Assembly: GCA_937139495.1 (NCBI GenBank)
Contig: CAKZQC010000029.1
Location: 1 to 64,000 of the forward strand
Direction: 5' to 3'
DNA: 64,000 nt
From: an uncultured Saprospiraceae bacterium
GTDB lineage: Bacteria; Bacteroidota; Bacteroidia; Chitinophagales; Saprospiraceae
Position 1 is the first letter of the stretch, and the number at the start of each line of letters is the position of its first letter. The notes below the pieces were generated by a model. It searched no databases, was not told where the DNA came from, and saw only the letters and a list, made by a program, of their open reading frames with translations. Of this stretch, positions 17,801 to 26,073 are shown piece after piece. Position numbers and translations under genes: made by a program.

Positions 17801-19901
17801 CATGAAAAAAGCATTGGATAACGATGATTTGATTTTGGAGAAAGATTTATTGTTAAGTTACTTTTTGGGTCACCAAGGTAAGTTTGAAGTATTGGAATAT
17901 CTCCGTGCTTTGGTGAGCATTTTGCACCAGAATACAGGCAGAAAAATTATAGCGATATTAGAAGATTGGAAACGAAAAAGCAAAAATATAGCTGCTAATA
18001 GTTCGTTTCTATTATCGGTTTATGCCCTAGAGTTAGAGGCCATCAAAGAAGACCAAGCCAAGCAGGAAGATATGAATCTTCGTATCAATCTGCAAACCAG
18101 AATAGAGCAACTGACGCAAGAATATACCGACCAAAGCAGAATATTGTTGGATATATTGACCGAAGAAATGGCTGAAAACCAAGGCATAGCCGAAAAAAAA
18201 TACAAACTATCCGAAGTAACCGCTGCGACCAAACGCTTGACTGCTCAAATCAATGACTTGCAGCAACAGCTCGACAATAAAAAAGGATTGGAAGAGATTA
18301 CGCTGAAGCGACAACTCGTCAGCTTGCAAGCCGAAATACGCCTGCTAGCACTACAAGTACCGCCTACGGTTAGGTTGCTCAATGAGCAAATAGAATCCAC
18401 CAAAAAGCGGTTGGCGGAAGCTAATGCACAGCTCGAACAGCAGCAAAAAGAAGTACGAAAAGTAGAAGCACTACAAGAGGAAAAAGAAGCGGTCGAAGAA
18501 GCATTGGTGGCACAACAAATAGAACTATATCGACTGCTCCAACAACAAGCTCCAACAGGATTGGACTTATTGCCAAAAGTATTGGCTCGTATGCAGGACA
18601 GCGACCAAACGCACCATGCTTTCGTCAAAGAACTAGAGCAGTTGGCTGCCAATATGGAAGATGTCGATTATAGCAGTGCGGTTTTGCTTGGCTTAGGCGA
18701 ATATGCGACCGATATACCAACGATTGCTCGCTTACAAAATCAAGCAGGTCAAACCACCGACTTGGATAAAAGACAACAGGCACTGTTGAGCAAAATCAAT
18801 CGAGCATCACCTTTTGAGCTGTGGCAGGATTGGGACAATTTGCAGGGCTTTTATGCCAATAACCCGATACTAAAAACACCAGAAAAAGACCAACTACAAC
18901 AACAAATTTTCAGACAAATTAAGCGAAAGCATCAAGCCAATCTACTTACACTGACCGCTACCCTATTGCAGGTGCAGCAGCAAGCACAACAGGCTATTGC
19001 CAAAGCGGATACCTTAGCTGATCTGGAAGCTGCACAACAGCAAATAGACAAGTTGCGTACGCAACAAAACAACCAATTGAGTGACTTGATAGCTGCCGCT
19101 CGCGAACCCGATATTCGCAAAGATTTTGAGCAACTGCAAGCTCAGATGGAACAACAGTTGGTCGCCTTGCAAAACAAACGCATTCGCCAAACCAATCAAT
19201 TGATAACAGAGCAGCAAGAGGAAGTAGCGGCACGCAAGGACAGAACTGCTATTGAGCTGGAAGAACTGGAGCGCGAACGAGATTTTGTGATAGACGAAAT
19301 ACAAGAAGTAGAAGAACCGAAAGCAGAAGAACCAGTAGTCAAGAAACCAAAACGCAAAAAGAGAGTGGAGGCTCCGCCACCACCCAAAATCGAAGAACCA
19401 CTTCGCTTGTACAATGCAGGTTTGGTCTTGTTATGGCCTTATTTTTCTAGGCTTTTTGGAGTATTCAAATTGACACAGGGCAAAAAATTTGTGAGCGAAG
19501 AAGCACAATTTAAGGCGGTGCATTTATTGCAATATATTGCCACAGGCAAAACAGAAGCGCCCGAAAATGAGCTGGTACTCAATAAGATTATTTGTAACCT
19601 GCCACTAACGACTCCTGTCCCGCTTTCGGTGGAGTTCACAGAAGAAGAACTCAAAATGGCAGATGGTCTGCTGATGGGTGCCGCTGGCAACTGGCCCAAA
19701 ATGAAGACGATGAAGCCGCCTGCGTTTAGAGCTAGTTTCTTGATGCGAGAAGGTACCTTGGTGGAAGAAGAAGACAAATGGTTGATTCAAATCAACAAAA
19801 AAGCATTTGATGTATTACTCAAATCGTTGCCGTGGGGATTCAATTTTATTAAATTGCCGTGGCTCGAAAAATTCATTAGCGTAGAATGGCCGTTGATTTA
19901 A
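14823..19901 (+). CDS. Contractile injection system tape-measure protein (CIS_TMP family), orphan
   Basis: The protein has 1692 residues. The start is a TTG: an in-frame TAG lies at 14805-14807 and no ATG or GTG lies between. The N terminus (HTIEHQIINLEIEGV ... LSALVPP) and the last ~165 residues carry the hallmarks of tape-measure proteins of extracellular contractile injection systems and related T6SS-like machines. Those hallmarks are YNAGLVLLWPYFSRLFGVF, AVHLLQYIATGK, LNKIICNLPL, FRASFLMREG and LPWGFNFIKLPWLEKFI. Four internal modules of ~200 residues begin with F-x-x-x-G-x-x-P-x-W-A-type motifs at about residues 121, 273, 699 and 902 (the last is degenerate). Long coiled coils fill ~440-690 and ~1050-1180. 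A basic/proline linker (~1492-1526) precedes the C-terminal domain. No sheath, tube, baseplate or ATPase gene lies in the window, so the machine it serves must be encoded elsewhere, or this is an orphan copy. The final hairpin at 19907 ends the transcript. Confidence 0.85.
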   Translation: MSKRRQEHTIEHQIINLEIEGVQSDSEIKEIQQAVAYYFKSRLGEELDKKLSALVPPDVHITLDNLTLDLKEVSFNNLMDLEKKLYTQVKAAVEKEVRKKMRQVQRNASTKTSVKKASKIAIFEHFIRYGFYPSWADEKNGNIQEIFAELLRKRTSGLDKVIMRVKDISAARERLYQQFRKEDLEQLANLLYGAKASKMLTQLDIIKKRLGKNAEKAIIGAAIDYILQVGNTTTINNRSFARAIVENVQTRKVDVATTSKVRASYADSYTDLEILKYFLEYGAIPFWADVDSKKSFKELFNTLTSTRLSSVQRLIERQANNSAFIKRLIYQFDTEDVLQLLEPTPGENLVFIKDSIHDFDFLSQDRSQINSRISRSKIREVVLMAALDYFFVRGKSRFVKQSFVKQLLEDFAELSATPLDTLTRESYKAVRQKKADTAVRSALETLDLNLRKQLNEDKQALRSTQRDYRDIDRKIQKIEQKLNRTGLSDQEIQRLTKEQNGLQKKLTKLEKNIIELGGDDMPLEIELVLQQRQLLQAQIQRTILEEERQKIEKRLANSDKEFQKLQTGLGRDLTKMFDSKTKLQENNTTASQKRIQRIDNRLKKYQRAVSNVVDKIQQDEKNLILFLENIRVAFRQASTEEKRKLRQERERIEKEVKTLRAYLEQLDTQAVQLNEAIEQSAAPMINTEEKALNTRTSKLDYLIFLLKYGSTPWWAEDFKQQTIEELFLEFANNDAVKLKRAFATVGKYPVVWQRVVNQLSESAIRTVISKTYTNAARVIFDQAEILATIHYSQVFDNLRTANAKEFKWLAILEYLLIGGDTFQQQKFVREMTVQTARNYGLSAGRLLEFTHNIADNNDNKDYTKITLQLAKDEEIAQVDREIVARARKERMRQEGLDLTNSQKLAILVDFLETGRISDVAKSYKYNAVGDFKNLFYEQIQKNNSEVRRTISSLLQLSNTRSVLINIFPEEVFWEAVNLVKPSATLPAKRYFSDMKKALDNDDLILEKDLLLSYFLGHQGKFEVLEYLRALVSILHQNTGRKIIAILEDWKRKSKNIAANSSFLLSVYALELEAIKEDQAKQEDMNLRINLQTRIEQLTQEYTDQSRILLDILTEEMAENQGIAEKKYKLSEVTAATKRLTAQINDLQQQLDNKKGLEEITLKRQLVSLQAEIRLLALQVPPTVRLLNEQIESTKKRLAEANAQLEQQQKEVRKVEALQEEKEAVEEALVAQQIELYRLLQQQAPTGLDLLPKVLARMQDSDQTHHAFVKELEQLAANMEDVDYSSAVLLGLGEYATDIPTIARLQNQAGQTTDLDKRQQALLSKINRASPFELWQDWDNLQGFYANNPILKTPEKDQLQQQIFRQIKRKHQANLLTLTATLLQVQQQAQQAIAKADTLADLEAAQQQIDKLRTQQNNQLSDLIAAAREPDIRKDFEQLQAQMEQQLVALQNKRIRQTNQLITEQQEEVAARKDRTAIELEELERERDFVIDEIQEVEEPKAEEPVVKKPKRKKRVEAPPPPKIEEPLRLYNAGLVLLWPYFSRLFGVFKLTQGKKFVSEEAQFKAVHLLQYIATGKTEAPENELVLNKIICNLPLTTPVPLSVEFTEEELKMADGLLMGAAGNWPKMKTMKPPAFRASFLMREGTLVEEEDKWLIQINKKAFDVLLKSLPWGFNFIKLPWLEKFISVEWPLI

Positions 19902-19906
19902 AGCAA

Positions 19907-19951
19907 AAAAATACCGCCCTAAAAGATTAGTTCTTTTAGGGCGGTATTTTT
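19907..19951. terminator. Strong bidirectional terminator
   Basis: A perfect 20-bp stem (19907-19926 with 19932-19951) with a 5-base loop lies between the convergent tape-measure gene and aroA. A/T runs close both ends. Confidence 0.88.
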
Positions 19952-19963
19952 GATTAGCTATGT

Positions 19964-21175
19964 CTAAAATTTCAAGCCTAGTTTCTCGAAGTCTTGCCAA
20001 AAATTGGGATAAGACTTATTGACTACTTTGGGGTTTTTGATTTTGAGTTTGGGTATCAACAATTTGAGTGGAGCAAAAGACATCGCCATGCGATGATCAT
20101 GGTAAGTGTCGATAGTAGCCGATTTTTTGCGTTTGTCAATACCTTTGCGCAGCTGAAAACTATCGGCAGTGATAGTGACCTTGCAACCTAGTTTTTCGAG
20201 TTCGGTCTGCGGTGCTGCCAAACGATCGGTTTCCTTGATAGATAATGTTTCTAGCCCTGTCAAATGTGCAGGAATATTGAGTCCAGCACAAGTTACCATT
20301 AGTGTTTGTGCTAAGTCGGGACAATCCGAGAAATCATATTCAAATCGCTCTATCTCCCTAGCTACCTTCGTCAATAAAATACCTTCCTCGTTGAAGGTAG
20401 TTTCTACCCCAAAGGGTTTCATTATATCAACGAGTACCGCATCGCCCTGTACAGAATCTTGGTGCAATCCGTTGAGCTGAATACTGGCATTCTCCGAAAG
20501 GGCAACCAAACTATAATAATAAGAAGCCGCAGACCAGTCTGCTTCTACCGTTGTGTTTTGGGGTTCGTACTCCTGCGAGGGAACTTTGATATTATTGCCC
20601 TGCCAAACAGAAACTATTCCAAACTCTTCCATCAGTCGAAGCGTCATTTGTATATAAGGACTCGACACGATTTTGCCTTCCAAGTGTAGTTCTATTCCGT
20701 TTTCTAGTAGAGGGGCGACCATCAATAGAGCCGATATAAATTGGCTGCTAATATTGGCACTCATGGATACTTTTCCTCCTTGCAAATTGCCGGGAGTGAG
20801 ATTAAACTTAATCGGTGTAAATCCTTCTTTGCCTACATATTGGATACTTGCCCCCAATGTATTGAGTGCCTCTACCAAAGCCCCAATTGGTCGCTCACTC
20901 ATGCGTTTGCTGCCCATTAGTACTTTTCTGTCAGGTTGGCAAGCCAAGTAAGCCGTCATGAATCGACAAACTGTTCCTGCATCACCTACGTCAATCAAGG
21001 GTTCGTTTTGCTTCAGTAAGCGCTCCAAAATAACCGTATCGTTTGCATTCGATAGCTTTGCTATTTTAAAATTGCTACTGGTCAATGCCCGTATGATTAA
21101 CATACGATTGCTGATACTCTTAGAGCCATTAAGTGTAATATTACCGTTCAAAGTGTTGGTAGGTGCAGTATTCAT
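19964..21175 (-). CDS. aroA: 3-phosphoshikimate 1-carboxyvinyltransferase (EPSP synthase)
   Basis: The protein has 403 residues and catalyses the sixth step of the shikimate pathway (shikimate-3-phosphate + PEP to EPSP). Visible motifs are LNGSKSISNRMLIIRAL near the N terminus (substrate lysine and arginine), GDAGTVCRFMTAYLA, MSERPIG, SANISSQFISALL, the catalytic aspartate region FSDCPDLAQT, the glutamate region IKETDRLAAP, and DTYHDHRMAMSFAPL near the C terminus. It is slightly shorter than the ~430-residue enterobacterial enzyme but complete in motifs, as usual in Bacteroidota. It is not next to other aro genes. It converges on the tape-measure gene. Confidence 0.95.
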   Translation of the reverse strand: MNTAPTNTLNGNITLNGSKSISNRMLIIRALTSSNFKIAKLSNANDTVILERLLKQNEPLIDVGDAGTVCRFMTAYLACQPDRKVLMGSKRMSERPIGALVEALNTLGASIQYVGKEGFTPIKFNLTPGNLQGGKVSMSANISSQFISALLMVAPLLENGIELHLEGKIVSSPYIQMTLRLMEEFGIVSVWQGNNIKVPSQEYEPQNTTVEADWSAASYYYSLVALSENASIQLNGLHQDSVQGDAVLVDIMKPFGVETTFNEEGILLTKVAREIERFEYDFSDCPDLAQTLMVTCAGLNIPAHLTGLETLSIKETDRLAAPQTELEKLGCKVTITADSFQLRKGIDKRKKSATIDTYHDHRMAMSFAPLKLLIPKLKIKNPKVVNKSYPNFWQDFEKLGLKF

Positions 21176-21264
21176 AAGATTGGTTCAATATAAAAATAGG
21201 ACTAATAATATACTTTTAACACTTGCATCAATTAAATGTTTAAGTAGGTGTTCATATAACAAAA

Positions 21265-21297
21265 AAAGTCCTACTTACAATCTGTAAGTAGGACTTT
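21265..21297 (-). terminator. Intrinsic terminator
   Basis: AAAGTCCTACTTACA (21265-21279) pairs perfectly with TGTAAGTAGGACTTT (21283-21297) around a 3-base loop, and on the minus strand the T run continues. It ends the lipoprotein gene at 21336. Confidence 0.88.
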
Positions 21298-21335
21298 GGC
21301 GATAACCTAAGGTTACCTATAATAAAGCGTTATGC

Positions 21336-21845
21336 TTAGTTTCTTGCGAAATCACCCAAGATTACATAAGTGCTCGGGTCAGCAGTGTTAACTGGCTGCA
21401 ATGGATCGTGTACTACCAAAAAACCATCGTAAGTAGTAGTCAAATCAGTGAAAGACATAGAACTTTCTTGCTCGTAAGAACCAGTAGTACTAGTAGTAGC
21501 AATCATACCTGCCAATACATTAGAGTTTGGAGTTTCCAAGTAAGGAGTTCCGTTTGGAGTAGAAGTAGCATCTGCTTTGTCATGAGCATGTACCATGTAC
21601 GTCTCATCTTTAATGGCGTCGTTTAGAGTTATCATTACCATTGACTTGTCGTCATCTGATTCCGTAACAGTCAACTCTGCACTCAAAGTTGTAGCGTGTG
21701 TACCTGTGTAAGGTGCAATTCCACTAGTATTGAAAGAATAATTAAATGTTTCTGTTTGTTTGTCATCCTCTTTATCACAAGATATCAATCCTGCAGAAAG
21801 AGCCAATAGCAATAGAGATGCTTTTGAGATACTTTTGAAATTCAT
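21336..21845 (-). CDS. Lipoprotein, CHRD-like
   Basis: The protein has 169 residues from the ATG at 21845 (an upstream in-frame start at 21890 precedes the signal peptide and is rejected). The lipoprotein signal MNFKSISKASLLLLALSAG ends in the lipobox LISC, so it is likely anchored in the outer membrane or inner leaflet. The mature part is beta-rich, with TLSAELTVTES, MVMITLNDAIKDETYMVHAHD and a final YVILGDFARN. The pattern of alternating strands and the HAHD block resemble CHRD domains, which share a fold theme with Cu/Zn superoxide dismutase. This match is by eye and tentative, and no enzymatic role can be claimed. Confidence 0.72.
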   Translation of the reverse strand: MNFKSISKASLLLLALSAGLISCDKEDDKQTETFNYSFNTSGIAPYTGTHATTLSAELTVTESDDDKSMVMITLNDAIKDETYMVHAHDKADATSTPNGTPYLETPNSNVLAGMIATTSTTGSYEQESSMSFTDLTTTYDGFLVVHDPLQPVNTADPSTYVILGDFARN

Positions 21846-21990
21846 AATTAAAATTTGAAAAATGTGAATAAAAATTTTCGCTTCGAACACATTTCATTAC
21901 TTCGATGTATTCTTAGACATGTTTGAGTATAAAACAATAGCAAGACCAAAAGGTTCTGCATTTTTTGTTTTTTACGAAAGCCGAGCGGCA

Positions 21991-22015
21991 AAAAGTAGTC
22001 CGAATTACTACTTTT
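21991..22015 (-). terminator. Weak terminator-like hairpin after the LRR gene
   Basis: AAAAGTAGT pairs with ACTACTTTT around a 7-base loop, about 45 bp after the stop at 22060. The T run is short and mostly inside the stem. Confidence 0.4.
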
Positions 22016-22059
22016 CATTCATCTTAATCCTAATTTAACTATTAAGTACCTATCTAAGA

Positions 22060-23628
22060 TTAGTGCTTGAAGGCTATTTGAGTATTTGGCAACCATGTTC
22101 TTATTTTTTCTTGCATTTCTTCCGATAATTGATTGCGTTCCAGGTAGAGTTTTTTTAGATTTTGGAGGTTCTTAATACTCTCTGGCAACTCCTTGAGTTG
22201 GTTGTACCCCAAATCCAATTCTTCCAAACTTTCCATATCGCCAATACTCGCTGGCAGCACGCGCAAATCATTGTATCTTAAATCCAACTGTTTTAATGTT
22301 TTCAAATTCCCAATCGTTACAGGCAATGCTGTCAATTTATTTTCTTGCAAATCCCATGCTTCTATTGCTGGCATAGAGCCAAATGCTTCTGGCAATGTTT
22401 TTTGGCTACAACTACGCATACTCAATGTTTTGAGCTGTGGCAAGCTCGCAATTTCGTTGGCGGCTTGACGCCAACTGAGGTACTTATTGAATGCAATATT
22501 GAGCGTTTGCAATTGTGCCATTTTTTGCATGCCTTGTGGCAATGTCCGTACATTGGTATTCGGCAGTTCTAGTACTTCCAGTGTTGCTAATTGCGCAATA
22601 TCGTTGGGCAACGATTGAATACGATTGACACCCAAGTACAATTTTTGGAGTTGGGTCATTTTGCCAAAAATAGCAGGCAATTCCGTAAATTCATTGCGAC
22701 CCAAATTAAGCTCTGTCAAGTTGGTCAAGGATTGCCAAGAAGGCGACAAATTTTCTAGCAGATTGCTACTTACATCTAATGTTTGGAGTGTATTCATTCG
22801 ATACAAAACAGTCGGCAAGTCTTTTATTTTGTTCAGACTGATGTCCAATGCCTGCAAGTCGGTAAGTTTACTAATACTAGTAGGCAATTGAGTCAATCCC
22901 AATCCATTGATACGGACTTGTTGCAGTTGTATCATTTGCGGTAGCCAATCAAAAACCTTGTTGGGGCTTTCGAGTGGATTATTGCCAATATCGAGGTATT
23001 GTAGTTGTTTCAAGCTTTCGATACTAGACGGTATTACTTTAAATTTATTTTCGCTAATATCCAAAAACTCTAGCTGCGTCAATTGCGTTATCGCAGCAGG
23101 TACTTCTAGCAGTTTTGTTTGGCTCAATTCTAAATGTCGCAAGTTTTTGAGCTCAAAGATTGCCGCAGGCATATTCTCCAAAAACTTATTGTCGCTGATA
23201 CTCAGCCATTCCAATTGTGTCAAACTACCGAAACTTGTTGGTAGTTTTTCTAGGCGGTTTGCCGCAATATTGAGTTGCTTTAAGTTTTGCAAATTGCCAA
23301 TACTACTCGGCAATGTTTTGAGTTTATTGCCTTGCAATTCCAATATTTGCAGTTGTTTCATGTTTTGGATAGACTCAGGGACACTCTCTAGTAGTGTTCG
23401 CTGCATATTGAGCCACTGCAACTGTTCCATACGTAGCACTGCCGTAGGGAAAGTATATGCCTTGCGGAAAATACGCAAGTGGCGAGCCTCATCGGGTTCG
23501 CGCTCGGCATGATCCACCGAATAATAAATGGGTGCTTGTTCTAGTTCTGCCAAGGGCAACAGTTGAGCATTGGCGGAAACGCCTAGCAACAAACTTGCGG
23601 CTCCTATATAATACGTTATCTTTTTCAT
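22060..23628 (-). CDS. Secreted leucine-rich-repeat protein (bacterial LRR class)
   Basis: The protein has 522 residues with a signal peptide (MKKITYYIGAASLLLGVSANA, then Q). About 18 LRR units of 23-25 residues have the form LxxLxxLxLxxNxLxxLPxxIxxL. This is the ROCO/shoc-2-like class and clearly differs from the plant-like GxIP class at the start of the window. There is no transmembrane segment, T9SS domain or enzymatic domain; the C terminus ends right after the last repeat (KIRTWLPNTQIAFKH). Similar secreted LRR-only proteins are frequent in Saprospiria. Binding function is inferred, partner unknown. Confidence 0.88.
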   Translation of the reverse strand: MKKITYYIGAASLLLGVSANAQLLPLAELEQAPIYYSVDHAEREPDEARHLRIFRKAYTFPTAVLRMEQLQWLNMQRTLLESVPESIQNMKQLQILELQGNKLKTLPSSIGNLQNLKQLNIAANRLEKLPTSFGSLTQLEWLSISDNKFLENMPAAIFELKNLRHLELSQTKLLEVPAAITQLTQLEFLDISENKFKVIPSSIESLKQLQYLDIGNNPLESPNKVFDWLPQMIQLQQVRINGLGLTQLPTSISKLTDLQALDISLNKIKDLPTVLYRMNTLQTLDVSSNLLENLSPSWQSLTNLTELNLGRNEFTELPAIFGKMTQLQKLYLGVNRIQSLPNDIAQLATLEVLELPNTNVRTLPQGMQKMAQLQTLNIAFNKYLSWRQAANEIASLPQLKTLSMRSCSQKTLPEAFGSMPAIEAWDLQENKLTALPVTIGNLKTLKQLDLRYNDLRVLPASIGDMESLEELDLGYNQLKELPESIKNLQNLKKLYLERNQLSEEMQEKIRTWLPNTQIAFKH

Positions 23629-23688
23629 AGATTATAATTGTAAAAATGAAGGTGGTCTGAACGACCTACTAGACACTACTTGCGAATA

Positions 23689-24645
23689 TTATTCCAAATC
23701 AATTTGTAGGATTTTGCCGTGGGTAGCACCCAAATAAGCTCGGTCGTCCTGTATCGTAATCGATTCAAAATCGGCTCCCACTTCCAAATCGTTGAATTGA
23801 TGCCATGTTTTGCCCCCATCTTGGGTTCTCCAAATTCGGTTGTTGGTAGCCACCAACAGCCCTTGATTTTCGTCCCAAAAGGCAAGATCTCTAAATCGAA
23901 CTTTGCCGCTCGCAAACAGCGAATTGCCTAAGCGAACTTGTTTCCAAGTCGCCCCTGCATCGGTTGTTTTGTGTACACTGCCGTATTCGCCTAGCACATA
24001 CCCGACTGCTGCAGTCGGGAAGTCCACTCCCACAAAAAAATCTCCTGTCACGTTCCGATGTTGCCACGTATAGCCGCCATCGCTCGACTGCATCACTAGC
24101 CCATAGCCCACCACATAGATTTCCTGCTGGCTGGTATAGGCAATATCTCTCAGCTCATGCTCAAAGGTATCGACTAGCGTCAGATCACTTTGTCCAGCCT
24201 CCTGTATATGTATAAATCCTCTACCAAAATTTTCGCCACCTACTAGTAGAATATTACCATTATCTAGTGCTACGTGCTGCTGCCAATTCCACCAGCCCAA
24301 TGCCAAATACGTTTGATAGTTTTGAGCTGTTGGTGCTCGATAAAGCGTATTGCCAGCCTGCACAAAAGAAAATTCTCCATTGCGGTAGTCTAAGCTCGGC
24401 ACACCTTGATTGGGTACTGCTATGGTGTCCCAAGTAGTGGATTGCGGTAAGCGTTCTAGCACAATCCCACTGCCAAATATAGTACCGCCACTGGCTCGAA
24501 TCGTGCCATTGGGCTGTACACAGATAGCTCGAATCGTATGCTCAGTAGGCAGCTCCAAAAGTTCGGACACATAGCCAGAGGCTTGCTTTTTTTGGCAACT
24601 TGCCAATACGCATAGTGCGAATATAAAGTAGGTTATTTTTTGCAT
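23689..24645 (-). CDS. Beta-propeller (BNR/Ycf48-like) lipoprotein
   Basis: The protein has 318 residues with a lipoprotein signal (MQKITYFIFALCVLASC). Repeated blades contain S-x-D-G-G-x-T-W-type boxes: SSDGGYTWQHR, TTDAGATWKQV and TQDGGKTWHQF. This places it with BNR/Asp-box and Ycf48-like propellers. Its ATG shares one base with the stop of the upstream peptidase gene (TAATG), so translation is probably coupled. Function is unknown; Ycf48-like proteins often aid assembly of membrane complexes, but this cannot be extended here without evidence. Confidence 0.82.
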   Translation of the reverse strand: MQKITYFIFALCVLASCQKKQASGYVSELLELPTEHTIRAICVQPNGTIRASGGTIFGSGIVLERLPQSTTWDTIAVPNQGVPSLDYRNGEFSFVQAGNTLYRAPTAQNYQTYLALGWWNWQQHVALDNGNILLVGGENFGRGFIHIQEAGQSDLTLVDTFEHELRDIAYTSQQEIYVVGYGLVMQSSDGGYTWQHRNVTGDFFVGVDFPTAAVGYVLGEYGSVHKTTDAGATWKQVRLGNSLFASGKVRFRDLAFWDENQGLLVATNNRIWRTQDGGKTWHQFNDLEVGADFESITIQDDRAYLGATHGKILQIDLE

Positions 24646-26060
24646 TATTTTATACCATAATTGTCAATCAAATAGACCAATGCGGTCATTGCTCCAGCAC
24701 CCAACACCAACTCTCGACGGTGTACCGTTTCCCATGTATCGGTTTCGGCATGATGATAATCAAAATAGCGTTGGCTATCGGGACGATACCCAAACAGAAC
24801 AGTTCCTTGGTCTTTGAGCTGCGAAATATCGGCAGCAGAACCGCCACCTTGTATATCCCACACACCCAGAGAAGCAAAAATACTTCGCCAATCCTTGACT
24901 CGCTCAAAACTGGTTTTGGCTACGCCTGCCATCGCATCCATACGGAAGCCACTGGGAGTGTGCCCGCCTGCATCGGACTCGATAGCAGCGATATGATTTT
25001 CTTTGTTTTGCTTTGCCAATCGGGCGTATTCTTTAGCACCATACATACCGTTTTCTTCATTCGCAAAAAGCACACAGCGAATCGTGCGTTTGGGCTGTAT
25101 CCCCAATCGTCTGTACGTATGTAGCACGTCCATTGCTTGCACACAACCCGCTCCATCATCGTGCGCACCTTCGCCTATATCCCAAGAGTCGAGATGTCCG
25201 CCTACGAGTATAATCTCGTCAGGAAATTCACTTCCCCTGATTTCGCCAATAACGGTATGAGCGGTACGCATACCCAAATGACGACAACTGAGCTGCAAAT
25301 TAACCCTTGTATTGGGTTCTTCGGCTAGTATTTCGCTCAAAAGGTCTGCACTTTGTAGCCCAATGCCTACGGCAGGAATAGGCGTCTGGTCCTTGAATAT
25401 CGTTACACCAGAGTGAGGCACATCATCGTACTTGACGGTCATGGAGCGAATAATAGCCCCTACCGCACCTAAGGCGGCGGCTTCTCTTGGTCCTCTCGTG
25501 CGTTGCCCCACAGCAGCACCATAAGCATGAAAGGTATTGAGTCGAGCTCTATCCATGGGACGATTGAAAAATATAATTTTGCCTTGGACTTGACTTGGCG
25601 ATAGTTTTTGGAGTTCTTCAAAAGAACGCACTTCGATAATTGGAGCGGTAATACCGCTACCTTCTGTACCACCCGAAAAACCTAGTGCAGCTACTTGCAA
25701 CGTCACATTGCCCATTTTTTGGGAGTTAATGAGGGTTGCTTTTTCGACTTCGCCTCTACGCCAATAAGGTACTTCTACGGACTGTGTCCAAACACTGTCT
25801 GCCCCAATACTATCCAATATAAAACTCGTATAATTGACGGCTGCGGCATATTCGGGCGAACCGCCCAATCGACCACCGATATTCTTACATAGATAATGTA
25901 GCCAATCATGGGATTGACTCTCTAGGAGCATATTTTTGTAAATATTCTTAATTGTCCTGGTTTCTGCCGTTTCGTCAAGTGTCTTTTGAGCCATCGTAGG
26001 CGACCAGCCCCACAAAAGGACAATAAGCGTAGTCGCACTAATTTTTATTACTTGATTCAT
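24645..26060 (-). CDS. M28-family zinc aminopeptidase/carboxypeptidase, exported
   Basis: The protein has 471 residues with a signal peptide (MNQVIKISATTLIVLLWGWSPTMAQ). A PA-like insert region (~residues 130-240) is followed by the M28 catalytic core: VGGHLDSWDIGEGAHDDGAG (zinc ligands H and D), FANEENGMYGAKEYA (catalytic and ligand glutamates), AIESDAGGHTP, and YFDYHHAETDTWETV near the end. All metal ligands expected for the family are present. Closest in layout to plasma glutamate carboxypeptidase (CPQ)-type enzymes. It sits in an operon 13 bp after the RsmI-like gene and overlaps the following lipoprotein by one base. Probably hydrolyses peptides in the periplasm or outside. Confidence 0.9.
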   Translation of the reverse strand: MNQVIKISATTLIVLLWGWSPTMAQKTLDETAETRTIKNIYKNMLLESQSHDWLHYLCKNIGGRLGGSPEYAAAVNYTSFILDSIGADSVWTQSVEVPYWRRGEVEKATLINSQKMGNVTLQVAALGFSGGTEGSGITAPIIEVRSFEELQKLSPSQVQGKIIFFNRPMDRARLNTFHAYGAAVGQRTRGPREAAALGAVGAIIRSMTVKYDDVPHSGVTIFKDQTPIPAVGIGLQSADLLSEILAEEPNTRVNLQLSCRHLGMRTAHTVIGEIRGSEFPDEIILVGGHLDSWDIGEGAHDDGAGCVQAMDVLHTYRRLGIQPKRTIRCVLFANEENGMYGAKEYARLAKQNKENHIAAIESDAGGHTPSGFRMDAMAGVAKTSFERVKDWRSIFASLGVWDIQGGGSAADISQLKDQGTVLFGYRPDSQRYFDYHHAETDTWETVHRRELVLGAGAMTALVYLIDNYGIK

Positions 26061-26073
26061 GTACTATTTTTTT

